A stretch of DNA of 41,573 nt from UBA1413 sp964552955 (GTDB taxonomy: Bacteria; Bacteroidota; Bacteroidia; Bacteroidales; Prolixibacteraceae): NCBI GenBank assembly GCA_964552955.1, contig CAZKIU010000033.1:1-41573 (forward strand), in the 5' to 3' direction. The notes beneath the pieces were generated by a model. It was given only the letters and a program-made list of their open reading frames with translations, did not search any database and was not told the origin of the DNA. Of this stretch, positions 17,319-25,145 are shown in pieces. Positions within the stretch are counted from its first letter, which is position 1, and each line of letters begins with the position of its first letter. The translations under genes were made by a program, and so were the position numbers.

Positions 17319-18407
17319 ATGAACAACAACTATTGCATCATCATGGCCGGAGGAATTGGTTCCCGATTCTGGCCCCTCAGCCGTAAATCGATGCCCAAGC
17401 AATTTCTCGACATCCTGGGAACGGGACGCACCCTGCTGCAACAGGCCTATGACCGGTTTTCAAAAATCATCCCTCCGGAGAATTTCTTTGTTGTCACCAG
17501 CACCGATTATGCGGGACTGGTTCTGGAGCAGTTGCCTGATCTGGAGAGCCGGCAGGTGCTTGCCGAACCGCTCAGGAGGAATACCGCCCCCTGTGTAGCT
17601 TATGCCGCCAATAAAATCAAAACCATCAACCCGGAAGCCAACCTGATCGTAGCCCCTTCCGACCACCTCATCCTTAAGGAGGAGGAATTCCTGAAACAGA
17701 TCTCCAATGGGCTGGAATTCGTGGCTTCCCGCAAGGTACTGCTTACCCTGGGCATCCATCCCAGCCGCCCCGAAACCGGCTATGGATATATCCAGACGGG
17801 TGAAAAAGCGACCTTCGGAACCCTTGACAACCTCTACAATGTCAAGACCTTTACTGAAAAACCCGACCTCCGGATGGCCGAGATCTTCCTCGACAGCGGC
17901 GAATTCTTCTGGAATTCAGGGATCTTCCTCTGGTCTCTGCCCTCCATCCTCACTGCCCTTGAAGCCCACCTCCCTGAAGTAGCTTCCCTTTTCTCGCAGG
18001 GTGAACACCTTTACAATACCCCCAGCGAACCGGCCTTCATCAGCAAAATCTACTCTGAATGCATGGGCATCTCCATCGACTACGGCATCATGGAAAAATC
18101 AGACAACGTCTTTGTGCTGACCGCCGACTTCGGGTGGAGTGACCTGGGAACCTGGGGATCCCTCTACGAAAACAAGGAAAAAGACGACCAGGGAAACGTC
18201 ATCACCGGCAACGGCGTCTTTACCTACGACTGCACCAACTCCATTATCAATGTCAATGGTGAAAAAATCGCCGTCCTCCAGGGCCTTGACGGCTATATCG
18301 TGGTCGAATCCAAAAATACCCTCCTGGTCTGCCGCCGTGAAGATGAGCAACAGATCAGGCAATTCGTCAATGATGTACTGATCACCAAAGGACCGGACTA
18401 TGTATAA
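17319..18407 (+). CDS. manC: Mannose-1-phosphate guanylyltransferase
   Basis: The 362-residue enzyme makes GDP-mannose from mannose-1-phosphate and GTP. The nucleotidyltransferase signature is GGIGSRFWPLSR near the N terminus. VAPSDHLI (about 115), ETGYGYI, FTEKP and NSGIFLW (about 205) follow, with DFGWSDLGTW near residue 270. It lacks the C-terminal phosphomannose isomerase domain, so it is the single-function form. A TTG at 17310 in frame has a better-spaced GGAGG, but ATG at 17319 gives the usual family N terminus. GDP-mannose feeds surface glycans such as O-antigen or capsule. The gene is transcribed alone, divergent from mlaE. Confidence 0.93.
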   Translation: MNNNYCIIMAGGIGSRFWPLSRKSMPKQFLDILGTGRTLLQQAYDRFSKIIPPENFFVVTSTDYAGLVLEQLPDLESRQVLAEPLRRNTAPCVAYAANKIKTINPEANLIVAPSDHLILKEEEFLKQISNGLEFVASRKVLLTLGIHPSRPETGYGYIQTGEKATFGTLDNLYNVKTFTEKPDLRMAEIFLDSGEFFWNSGIFLWSLPSILTALEAHLPEVASLFSQGEHLYNTPSEPAFISKIYSECMGISIDYGIMEKSDNVFVLTADFGWSDLGTWGSLYENKEKDDQGNVITGNGVFTYDCTNSIINVNGEKIAVLQGLDGYIVVESKNTLLVCRREDEQQIRQFVNDVLITKGPDYV

Positions 18408-18570
18408 TCTTGAAGATTAGAAGATTAGAAGGTCGGAATAATCTGGAATCTGGAATCTGGAATCCGGAATCTTCCCGACTGAGTCGAGACTCCGCTTCGC
18501 TACGTGAGTCGGGGATGAGGAATCCGAAATCAGAAATCAGACGTCGGGAGGCCGATTCGAATCGAAAGCA
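18405..18570. repeat. Low-complexity and palindromic intergenic block
   Basis: The 237-base gap between manC and the amidase gene is packed with simple structure. There is a TAATCTT-G-AAGATTA inverted repeat beginning on the manC stop (18405-18419). Next come four tandem 7-base units AATCTGG x3 then AATCCGG (18440-18467). CCCGACT/AGTCGGG arms (18474-18480, 18507-18513) enclose a 26-base loop, and there is a perfect 12-bp palindrome CGATTCGAATCG (18553-18564). No T run follows the arms, so I do not call a terminator. No coding sequence is evident. Confidence 0.6.
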
Positions 18571-18644
18571 TTGAATGACAGATTATTCGTAAGATATTCA
18601 GAGGGTGCGATAGCGCTCAATCTTAACCCCAGTCTCCACCTTTT

Positions 18645-20258
18645 TTACAGTGTGTTTTTCATGGCAGGGGGTTTCCTGTGGAGGGAAGCCTGTTCGAAGG
18701 CATAGGCCAATTTGAGGAGGAGGGGTTCGCTCCAGGCCTTTCCGAAGAAGGAGAGCCCCACGGGGAGGCCATGGACAAAACCCATAGGTACGGTAATATT
18801 GGGATAACCGGAGATGGCTGCAGGAGAGGAGCTGCTGCCGCTGAAATGGTCGCCGTTGACAGGGTCAATGGTCCAGGCAGGTCCGTTGGTGGCCGCGATG
18901 ATGGCATCGAGGCGGTGATCAGCCATGACGGCGTCGATGCCTTCGGCTCCCCATCCTTTTTTCGCTTTGGCCAGGGCCTCCAGGTATTCTGGAGTGTCAA
19001 GGTCCCCTTTGGCTTCCGCCGCCAGAAAGATCTCCTGTCCGAACCAGGGCATCTCCTTCTCCCTGTGGGCCTCGTTAAAGGCAATGATACCGGAGAGAGA
19101 TTTCACAGGGGCATTGGGATGGGCAGCCAGGTAGGCATTGAGGTCGGCCTTGAACTCATACAGGAGAACCTGATAGGAAGCTGCGCCGGCTTCCCTGGCT
19201 GCCGGGAAGCGGATGTCATCGATCACTTCGGCGCCCCGTGTATTAAGGAGTTCCACGGCCTGCCGGAACAGTTCATCCACAGCAGGATGGAATCCCAGCA
19301 TCTCCCGGGCGATGCCGATACGGGCATTTTTCAGTCCGTCAGGATCGAGAAATGGGGTGTAATCGTTGAAGATTGTGCCGCGGGGGATATGAGTAGGGGC
19401 ATCCTGGTCGTCGAAGGCCGCGAGGGCGCCCAGAAGCAGGGCGGCATCTGTCACACTCCGGCCTATGGGACCGGCGGTATCCTGGCTATGGGCAATAGGG
19501 ACGATCCCCCTCCGGCTCCAAAGCCCCAGGGTAGGTTTGATGCCCACGATACCGTTGACTCCCGACGGACAGACGATCGAGCCGTTGGTTTCCGTGCCGA
19601 TCCCGAGGGTGCAGAGGTTGGCCGATACGGCAACAGCTGTTCCGGAGCTGCTTCCGCACGGACTCCGGTCCAGGGCATAGGGATTCCTGGCCTGCCCTCC
19701 CCGGCCACTCCACCCGCTGCTGGAGAGGTCGGAACGGAAATTGGCCCATTCGCTCAGGTTTGTTTTTCCCAGCAGCAGGGCCCCGGCCTCCCGCAACCGG
19801 GCGACCAACGGAGCATCAGCAGCCGCCCTGTGCCCTTCCAGGGCCAGCGATCCCGCGGTGGTCTGCATCTGATCGCCTGTATCTATGTTATCCTTGATGA
19901 CCACGGGAATGCCATGCAAGGGTCCGCGAACCTTACCCTCCTTTCTCTCCCGGTCCAACCGACGGGCCATCTCCAGAGCTTCGGGATTGACCTCCATGAC
20001 CGCATGCAGCAAGGGATTCAGGGTGGCCATGCGGTCGAGGTATTGCGCACATAAACTTTCGGAGGTGATTTCTCCTGAGGCCATCATCTCCCCCAACCGG
20101 ATCACTCCCAGCTCCTCCAATTCAAAGGGGGAAAGGGCCTTCTCCCCCGATGGGGAACCTCCGGGAGAAGAGGTGCAGCCGGTCACTCCAGGGATACCGG
20201 TCATAGCCAGGGTGGCCATTCCTGCCGCAGAGGCAGTGAAAAAACGACGACGTTTCAT
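18645..20258 (-). CDS. Amidase signature family hydrolase, Tat-type lipoprotein
   Basis: The 537-residue protein begins MKRRRFF, a twin-arginine-like motif, followed by a hydrophobic stretch and lipobox VTGC (Cys28). It is probably exported folded and lipid-anchored. The amidase signature core is complete: Lys122 in VVIKDN, the GSSSGTA loop with the cis-Ser, and the nucleophile Ser in GTETNGSIVCPSG form the Ser-cisSer-Lys triad. Members hydrolyse a range of amides. The absence of gatB/gatC nearby and the export signal argue against a GatA role, and a scavenging or peptide/amide hydrolase is more likely. It stands alone, downstream of the WM-repeat gene but separated from it by a terminator. 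Confidence 0.88.
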   Translation of the reverse strand: MKRRRFFTASAAGMATLAMTGIPGVTGCTSSPGGSPSGEKALSPFELEELGVIRLGEMMASGEITSESLCAQYLDRMATLNPLLHAVMEVNPEALEMARRLDRERKEGKVRGPLHGIPVVIKDNIDTGDQMQTTAGSLALEGHRAAADAPLVARLREAGALLLGKTNLSEWANFRSDLSSSGWSGRGGQARNPYALDRSPCGSSSGTAVAVSANLCTLGIGTETNGSIVCPSGVNGIVGIKPTLGLWSRRGIVPIAHSQDTAGPIGRSVTDAALLLGALAAFDDQDAPTHIPRGTIFNDYTPFLDPDGLKNARIGIAREMLGFHPAVDELFRQAVELLNTRGAEVIDDIRFPAAREAGAASYQVLLYEFKADLNAYLAAHPNAPVKSLSGIIAFNEAHREKEMPWFGQEIFLAAEAKGDLDTPEYLEALAKAKKGWGAEGIDAVMADHRLDAIIAATNGPAWTIDPVNGDHFSGSSSSPAAISGYPNITVPMGFVHGLPVGLSFFGKAWSEPLLLKLAYAFEQASLHRKPPAMKNTL

Positions 20259-20329
20259 AGTTCTGGTTTTAGTGGTTTAAAGTTAACAAAGGATGGTTGG
20301 AAATGCCTATTTCCGTCGCCGGTAGCATG

Positions 20330-20364
20330 AAAAAAAAAGAGACTGCACCATGACGGGCAGTCCC
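20330..20364 (-). terminator. Rho-independent terminator after the WM-repeat gene
   Basis: On the minus strand GGGACTGC pairs with GCAGTCTC (one G-U) around a 10-base loop, followed by nine Ts. It lies 55 bases past the stop of the repeat-protein gene and insulates the amidase gene from it. Confidence 0.8.
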
Positions 20365-20418
20365 TTTTTCAACTTAAAACTTCTCTCTCTATACTCTGTG
20401 AAGGTTACCGGCTTGAGG

Positions 20419-20943
20419 TTACTTTTCAGCAGTGGGTTCGGAAGGGGCCTTGGTGCTCCAGCAACCGGTTGCGGTCATCCAGGCTTCCAGGGAGAGGGGT
20501 TCCTCGGTGGCTGGAGCGATGTAAGGAAGGGCCTCCCAGGTGGGCACGCTGGTCATCCATGTTGCCAGGCTCATGGGGCTCTCTGTTTCGACGGTAGAGA
20601 AGAGGCCGGCATGGAAGGTTCCGACACTGGTCATCCAGGGTTCCAGTTCCAGAGGAGCCTCTGCTTCTGTCACGAAGCTGGCAGGGTTCTCAAAGTTCGC
20701 CGTATTGGTCATCCAGGATTCCAACACCAGCGCCTCGTCATAATCGCGGGAGAGGCAGTTGAACTCCATACACTTCCAGTAACATTCATTGACCATCCAG
20801 TTCTCTATGCTCAGTTCATCCTCTGTGGCATTTTCGATGCAGATAGCCGCTTTGGTTTCCCTGCCTTTGGCCGTTGCTGCACCCGAGAAAAGGTAACTTA
20901 CTGTCAGCAACATAAGGGTGGAGAAGAATACTCTTGTTTTCAT
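20419..20943 (-). CDS. Secreted protein of five 'WM' repeats, function unknown
   Basis: The 174-residue protein has a signal peptide (about 1-25, ending AATA) and then five copies of a short motif with consensus E-x-P-L-S-L-E-x-W-M-T. The Trp residues are at 49, 77, 103, 129 and 155: a 28-residue step, then an exact 26-residue period. The first repeat region is richest in Cys (35, 53, 58, 63) and one more lies at 161. The repeats are acidic and contain no enzyme motif I recognise. The DNA repeats are about 78 bases apart with diverged sequence, so this is an old duplication under selection rather than a recent slip. It has its own terminator and stands alone between rfbB and the amidase. I cannot assign a function. 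Confidence 0.75.
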   Translation of the reverse strand: MKTRVFFSTLMLLTVSYLFSGAATAKGRETKAAICIENATEDELSIENWMVNECYWKCMEFNCLSRDYDEALVLESWMTNTANFENPASFVTEAEAPLELEPWMTSVGTFHAGLFSTVETESPMSLATWMTSVPTWEALPYIAPATEEPLSLEAWMTATGCWSTKAPSEPTAEK

Positions 20944-21403
20944 GGCTTTTCTGTGTTAATGTTTTCTGTTTCTAGTTTCTGCTTTCTGTTCTGTTTCTGT
21001 TTCTGATCACTCTAATAGACTCTTTACAGACACAAATGTTACACTTAAAACTCCCCGGAAACAGAGTTATCCTGTGAACATCGGTTGAATACCGGTAAAC
21101 GGAGAAAAGGGAGGACGAAGGGAACAGGACAAAATGAGGGTCAGGCCGGTTTTTGCCGGCAAACCGGCTAACGGCGACAGATTCCGGACCCTTCTCCGGA
21201 TCGTCCGGAAGGGCACAAATAAATCCTCATCAGGAACTCATTTCACTGATTTTATGATACTTGCATATTCTCAGGACGCTTGACAGCTTTCCGGAGGGGC
21301 AAGAAAAGGCATTTTCCTGGTGGAACAACAGGGAAGAGCCAGGCGGATTGGATCAGGAAAGGCGAGGCAGGGCGGTGCGTTCTACCTGGCAGGGAGGTAT
21401 GTT
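20944..21403. other. 460-base non-coding stretch between the WM-repeat gene and rfbB
   Basis: The part nearest the WM-repeat gene (20960-21005) is an imperfect TTTCTG/TTCTG pyrimidine tract, which becomes an AGAAACAG purine tract in that gene's 5' leader. At 21147-21172 there are CCGGT/ACCGG and GCCGGC inverted elements, and at 21181-21212 three TCCGGA copies able to fold. I see no convincing ORF, tRNA or clear terminator. Some of this is probably the 3' region of rfbB. Confidence 0.5.
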
Positions 21404-22456
21404 CTACCTTTTAATGTACTGCTCCTCGTAATATTTAAGGTAATCCCCGCTGGTCACGTTATTGAGCCATTCTTCATGGGACAGGTACCAGTCGATGGTT
21501 TTCTCGAGTCCCTCTTCGAATTGGAGGGAGGGGGTCCATCCCAGTTCGTGTTGCAGTTTGGAGGAGTCGATGGCATAGCGGAGGTCATGGCCGGCCCTGT
21601 CTTTGACGTATGTGATCAGTTTTTCAGAGGTGCCGGGTTCACGGCCGAGTTTGCGATCCAAAATTGTGCACATCAGCCTGATCAGGTCGATATTTTTCCA
21701 TTCGTTGTGACCGCCGATGTTATAGGTTTGGCCCGGAGTTCCCCGATGGAAGATCACGTCAATGGCACGGGCATGGTCTTCGACCCAGAGCCAGTCGCGT
21801 ACATTTTCACCTTTGCCGTAAACGGGAAGGGGTTTGTTGTTTCTGATGTTATGGATAAAGAGGGGGAGCAGTTTTTCAGGGAACTGGAAGGAGCCGTAGT
21901 TGTTAGAGCAGTTGGAGATCACCACCGGAAGCCCGAAAGTATCGTGGTAAGCCCGCACAAAATGATCGGAGCTGGCTTTGGAGGCTGAATAGGGGCTATG
22001 GGGATCGTAGCGGGTCTCTTCCGTGAAGATTCCTTCCCGGCCGAGGGATCCGTAGACCTCATCGGTCGACACGTGATAGAAGAGTTTACCTGCTGCATCC
22101 TCCTTCCATAAATGGCGGGCGGCATTCAGGAGGTTGACCGTACCGATGACGTTGGTAAAAACGAACTCGGTGGGGTTGGAGATGGAACGGTCAACGTGTG
22201 ATTCGGCGGCCAGATGGATCACCCCGTCGAAGCGGTATTGCCTGAAGAGGTTCAGGACCAGTTCACCATCGACGATATCCCCTCTGACGAAGGTGTAGTT
22301 GGGGAGATCCTCGACATCTTTCAGGTTGGCCAAGTTCCCCGCATAGGTTAGTTTGTCGAGGTTCACCACCCTGTATTCGGGGTATTTATTGACGAAGAGC
22401 CGCACGACGTGGGAACCGATAAATCCGGCGCCACCGGTGATCAGTATGGTTTTCAT
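21404..22456 (-). CDS. rfbB: dTDP-glucose 4,6-dehydratase
   Basis: The 350-residue extended short-chain dehydrogenase has the NAD-binding GGAGFIGSHV at residues 8-17 and the DVRGDIVD-type second strand. The dehydratase-specific HVSTDEVYGSLG is followed by YSASKASSDHFVRAY, giving the Tyr-x-x-x-Lys pair, and NNYGSFQFPEKLLPLFI. It converts dTDP-glucose to dTDP-4-keto-6-deoxyglucose, the entry to rhamnose and other deoxysugars. rfbA, rfbC and rfbD are not beside it. It probably shares a transcript with galE, 211 bases upstream. Confidence 0.95.
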   Translation of the reverse strand: MKTILITGGAGFIGSHVVRLFVNKYPEYRVVNLDKLTYAGNLANLKDVEDLPNYTFVRGDIVDGELVLNLFRQYRFDGVIHLAAESHVDRSISNPTEFVFTNVIGTVNLLNAARHLWKEDAAGKLFYHVSTDEVYGSLGREGIFTEETRYDPHSPYSASKASSDHFVRAYHDTFGLPVVISNCSNNYGSFQFPEKLLPLFIHNIRNNKPLPVYGKGENVRDWLWVEDHARAIDVIFHRGTPGQTYNIGGHNEWKNIDLIRLMCTILDRKLGREPGTSEKLITYVKDRAGHDLRYAIDSSKLQHELGWTPSLQFEEGLEKTIDWYLSHEEWLNNVTSGDYLKYYEEQYIKR

Positions 22457-22495
22457 ATCCTTTTGGTTTAAAGACCGGGGCAGTCGTCAGAAGAT

Positions 22496-22606
22496 TCAGT
22501 CCCGGTTATTATTTCTGGTTTTATAAAGGTCATTCAGTCCGGCCCCGCGGAGGATCATCGGGGCAATCTTCACCATGCGGGCCACACGGGTTTTGTCCTT
22601 TTGCAT
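22496..22606 (-). CDS. Possible 36-residue basic peptide between galE and rfbB
   Basis: An ATG at 22606 opens a 36-codon frame beginning MQKDKTRVARMVKIAPMILRG and ending in NNNRD before a TGA at 22496. An AAGGAG lies 12 bases before the ATG. The frame stays open upstream, into galE in another register, so the start is unsure. The composition is protein-like: strongly basic with an amphipathic MVKIAPMILRGAGL stretch. I do not recognise the family. It may be a real small gene or the tail of a decayed one. Confidence 0.3.
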   Translation of the reverse strand: MQKDKTRVARMVKIAPMILRGAGLNDLYKTRNNNRD

Positions 22607-22667
22607 ATCCCGGTATTGCTCCTTTGACAGGCTACCGTGATGCAGAGCTGGGTTTACACCCTGAGTT

Positions 22668-23693
22668 TCACAAGCCTCTGATCTTTTTCTCCCAGTTCCA
22701 GGCCGAGAGGAGGGTCTCCTCCAGGCCTTTTTCGGCTTTCCATCCCAGTTCCTGGTTGGCCAGGGTGGTGTCGGCCCATATCTTCTCGATGTCTCCCGCC
22801 CGGCGGTCAACGATTTTGTGGCGGAGGGGCTGTCCGGTGACCTTTTCAAAGGTGTGGACCATCTCCAGTACAGAGCTGCCCTGACCGGTACCCAGGTTGA
22901 AAACCTCATAATCCGCTTTGTTTTTGCCCTGCAGCAGCCTTTCTATGGCCACCACGTGGGCTTTGGCCAGGTCTACCACGTTGATATAATCCCTGATGGC
23001 CGATCCGTCGGGCGTATCGTAATCGTCACCAAACACCTTGAGCTCATCGCGCAATCCCGCGGCAGTCTGGGTAATAAATGGAACCAGGTTCTGTGGAACC
23101 CCCAGGGGAAGTTCACCGATCAGTGCGGAAGGATGGGCCCCGACAGGATTAAAATAACGCAGGGCAATCCCTTTCAGTTGGGGATGCGCATGAATGGCAT
23201 CCCTGAGGATATCCTCATTGACCCGCTTGGTATTCCCATAGGGGGATTCGGCATCCTTGCGGGGCGTTGCCTCGGTCACCGGTAATTCGTCAGGCTGCCC
23301 GTAGACCGTACAGGAGGAGGAAAACACAATATTAGGAATATTGTACTTCAGCTGACCATCCAGGATATTCAGCAGCGACACCAGATTATTCCGGTAGTAA
23401 TGAAGGGGGATCTGCACCGATTCACCCACTGCTTTGGAGGCCGCAAAATGGATAATCGCCCCGATGTCATGGTGGCGGTTGAAGAAACTGTCGGTTTTGG
23501 CAACGTCTGACAGGTCAAAACGGGAAAAAGCCGGTTTCTTTCCGGTAATCTTTCTGATGTTATCCAGAACATCTTCTCCCGAGTTGGAGAGGTTATCGAC
23601 AACAATAACCTCATATCCAGCTTCCTGTAATTCGACAACGGTATGACTTCCGATGTAACCGGTACCTCCGGTGACCAAAACCTTATTTGACAT
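22668..23693 (-). CDS. galE: UDP-glucose 4-epimerase
   Basis: The 341-residue enzyme interconverts UDP-glucose and UDP-galactose with bound NAD. Landmarks are GGTGYIGSHTVVEL (residues 8-21), FAASKAVGES, SSSCTVYG with the catalytic Ser/Thr region, and YGNTKRVNEDIL with Tyr-x-x-x-Lys. RYFNPVGAHPSALIGE and NLGTGQGSSVLE follow. Length is standard. It supplies UDP-galactose for surface polysaccharide and allows galactose use. It is divergent from the SPOR-domain gene across a short, symmetric promoter region, and rfbB lies downstream on the same strand. Confidence 0.95.
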   Translation of the reverse strand: MSNKVLVTGGTGYIGSHTVVELQEAGYEVIVVDNLSNSGEDVLDNIRKITGKKPAFSRFDLSDVAKTDSFFNRHHDIGAIIHFAASKAVGESVQIPLHYYRNNLVSLLNILDGQLKYNIPNIVFSSSCTVYGQPDELPVTEATPRKDAESPYGNTKRVNEDILRDAIHAHPQLKGIALRYFNPVGAHPSALIGELPLGVPQNLVPFITQTAAGLRDELKVFGDDYDTPDGSAIRDYINVVDLAKAHVVAIERLLQGKNKADYEVFNLGTGQGSSVLEMVHTFEKVTGQPLRHKIVDRRAGDIEKIWADTTLANQELGWKAEKGLEETLLSAWNWEKKIRGL

Positions 23694-23700
23694 GGTTGTT

Positions 23701-23752
23701 TTTTTGCAAAGGTAATATATTACCAGTCCGCCCCTTTCCTTATTTTTGCAAA
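23701..23752. promoter_or_regulatory. Divergent galE / SPOR-protein promoter region with 14-bp palindrome
   Basis: TACCTTTG on the minus strand (23713-23706) fits a galE -7 element. TATTTTTG on the plus strand (23741-23748) fits the SPOR gene. Between them is a perfect palindrome GGTAATATATTACC (23711-23724) that overlaps the galE -7 element. The decamer TTTTTGCAAA occurs twice, at 23701-23710 and 23743-23752. The palindrome is well placed for an operator, but no regulator can be named. Confidence 0.5.
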
Positions 23753-23761
23753 AAAGCTCAA

Positions 23762-24946
23762 GTGGATATTTCAGAACACATCGCAGAATTGCTGGAAGAT
23801 CATGACTATGTGATTCTTCCGGGTGCCGGAGCCTTTATGGCAGCCTACCGTCCGGCCCGTCCGGATTCCGATTCCGATTCCGATTCCGATTCTGCGAAGG
23901 GGAGCGGGATTGAGAGCCGGAGCGGAAATGGGGACGGAAGCGGGAGCATAAGAGGAAGCGGTTTACTGCTGCCCCCCTCCCGGGAAATCACCTTTCAACC
24001 TTCCATGAAGATGGACGATGGCGTGTTGACAGGATACCTTATGAGGCAGATGGGGCAGACCCATCAGGAAGCCCGCAAAAGAGTGACGGACTACGCCGAT
24101 GATCTTCTTTATCGGCTTCATCAGGAGGGGCAGGTCTGCCTTGACCATTTGGGCACGCTTACCCTCCAGGAGGGAGTGATGGGCTTCACCCCCCTGGAGG
24201 CCCTGGAAAGGCTGCCCGACGCCTATGGTCTGGCTCCTGTGGCCTATGGACCACCGCCCGTTGACCCCGTGGGGGTTATTCCGGCCGGTAAACCATCTGC
24301 TGATACTCCTGACCCGGTAAAGTTGGAACATGCAACCCTCCCGGAGAGAAGATTCCGGAGAAAAACACTCATGCTCCTTCTTCCGGCAATGGGAGTGGTG
24401 GCAGCCGCTCTGCTCTTCTGGATTTTCTATTTCCGGGGGGGGTCTTCCCCGGAATCCTCAACCAGGAACAGCCGGCAGGAGGTGTCACCGACAGGAAATG
24501 AGATCACAAGCCCATCCACTTCCCGGGAAGTGGGAGCCACTCCCGGGACCCTGACGATGGGAGATCAAAACGACACTGCTGACGCTATCACCCGTCAGAT
24601 CGCAGCAGATCTGGATTCCACCGGGAAAGGAAGGTCGGGTGTAGGCAAAGGGTCGGACGGGAAGGCCCTATCGGCACCACCCAAGACGGCGGCAGGAGCT
24701 TCCGCAACAGCCCAACGCCCCTATTACCTGGTCGCAGGTAGTTTCAGGTCTGAGAAAAACGCCGGGGATTTCATGCAGAAGCTGATCAGGGAAGGGTATC
24801 AGCCGGTCAACCTGGGCCAGGTTGGGAGCTACTTCATCGTAGCAACGGACAGTTTTATGACTGAACGGGAAGCCGTCAGGGCCGCCAACCGTTACAATGA
24901 ACAGCACCCCGGAAGCGAAGCCTGGATTTACCCATCCCGCCGGTAA
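23762..24946 (+). CDS. HU-CCDC81 / SPOR domain membrane protein
   Basis: From the GTG at 23762 the protein has 394 residues. An in-frame start at 23687 would run into the galE promoter and is unlikely. The N-terminal part (ISEHIAELLEDHDYVILPGAGAFMAAY, then PSREITFQP...LTGYLMRQ) matches the bacterial HU-CCDC81 domain. A Ser/Asp/Gly-rich loop encoded by five GATTCC/T hexamers interrupts it. A membrane helix lies at about 200-220. The C terminus (about 320-394) is a SPOR domain, which binds denuded glycan strands of septal peptidoglycan. The protein is thus likely tethered in the inner membrane with SPOR in the periplasm and the HU-like part in the cytoplasm. Confidence 0.82.
   Translation: MDISEHIAELLEDHDYVILPGAGAFMAAYRPARPDSDSDSDSDSAKGSGIESRSGNGDGSGSIRGSGLLLPPSREITFQPSMKMDDGVLTGYLMRQMGQTHQEARKRVTDYADDLLYRLHQEGQVCLDHLGTLTLQEGVMGFTPLEALERLPDAYGLAPVAYGPPPVDPVGVIPAGKPSADTPDPVKLEHATLPERRFRRKTLMLLLPAMGVVAAALLFWIFYFRGGSSPESSTRNSRQEVSPTGNEITSPSTSREVGATPGTLTMGDQNDTADAITRQIAADLDSTGKGRSGVGKGSDGKALSAPPKTAAGASATAQRPYYLVAGSFRSEKNAGDFMQKLIREGYQPVNLGQVGSYFIVATDSFMTEREAVRAANRYNEQHPGSEAWIYPSRR
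23864..23893 (+). repeat. Hexanucleotide microsatellite inside the SPOR gene
   Basis: Five tandem units, GATTCC four times then GATTCT, encode a (Asp-Ser) run in the loop of the HU-CCDC81 domain. Six-base units change length without shifting frame, so the loop can vary between strains. Confidence 0.85.
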
Positions 24947-24954
24947 TCATAAAA

Positions 24955-24979
24955 GAGGCTGCCCGGGTGGGACAGCCTC
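24955..24979. terminator. Hairpin after the SPOR gene
   Basis: GAGGCTG (24955-24961) pairs with CAGCCTC (24973-24979), with CCC/GGG extending the stem inside. On the plus strand no T run follows; on the minus strand CTCTTTT does. It sits 8 bases past the SPOR gene stop and may terminate it imperfectly. Confidence 0.45.
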
Positions 24980-25145
24980 CAGAAAGCGAAACAGAAAAAG
25001 CATAAAACAAACAGAATCCATTAAACCAAGCTTTTACCGGGAAAAACCTACATGAGTAATGCAAAGGACATGCCAAACTCATGAGCGCTTCTGCAGCCTT
25101 CTGTGACTTGACATAAAAGTTCCGAAAATCAGTATATTTGTTAGT

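Noticed and set aside
18474..18513. CCCGACT/AGTCGGG hairpin as a terminator for manC
   Set aside because: The loop is 26 bases and no T run follows on either strand.
18678..20054. A 458-codon plus-strand frame across the amidase gene
   Set aside because: The amidase on the minus strand has a complete catalytic triad and signal peptide. The plus frame has no recognisable domain.
23687..23761. N-terminal extension of the SPOR protein from 23687
   Set aside because: The extra 25 residues are not domain-like and would overlap the galE start and the divergent promoters. GTG at 23762 fits the HU-CCDC81 domain start.
25133..25140. TATATTTG just before the propeller regulator as its promoter
   Set aside because: It matches TAnnTTTG, but transcription would start at or beyond the ATG at 25146. 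Either the match is chance or the start is misplaced, so no promoter is listed.
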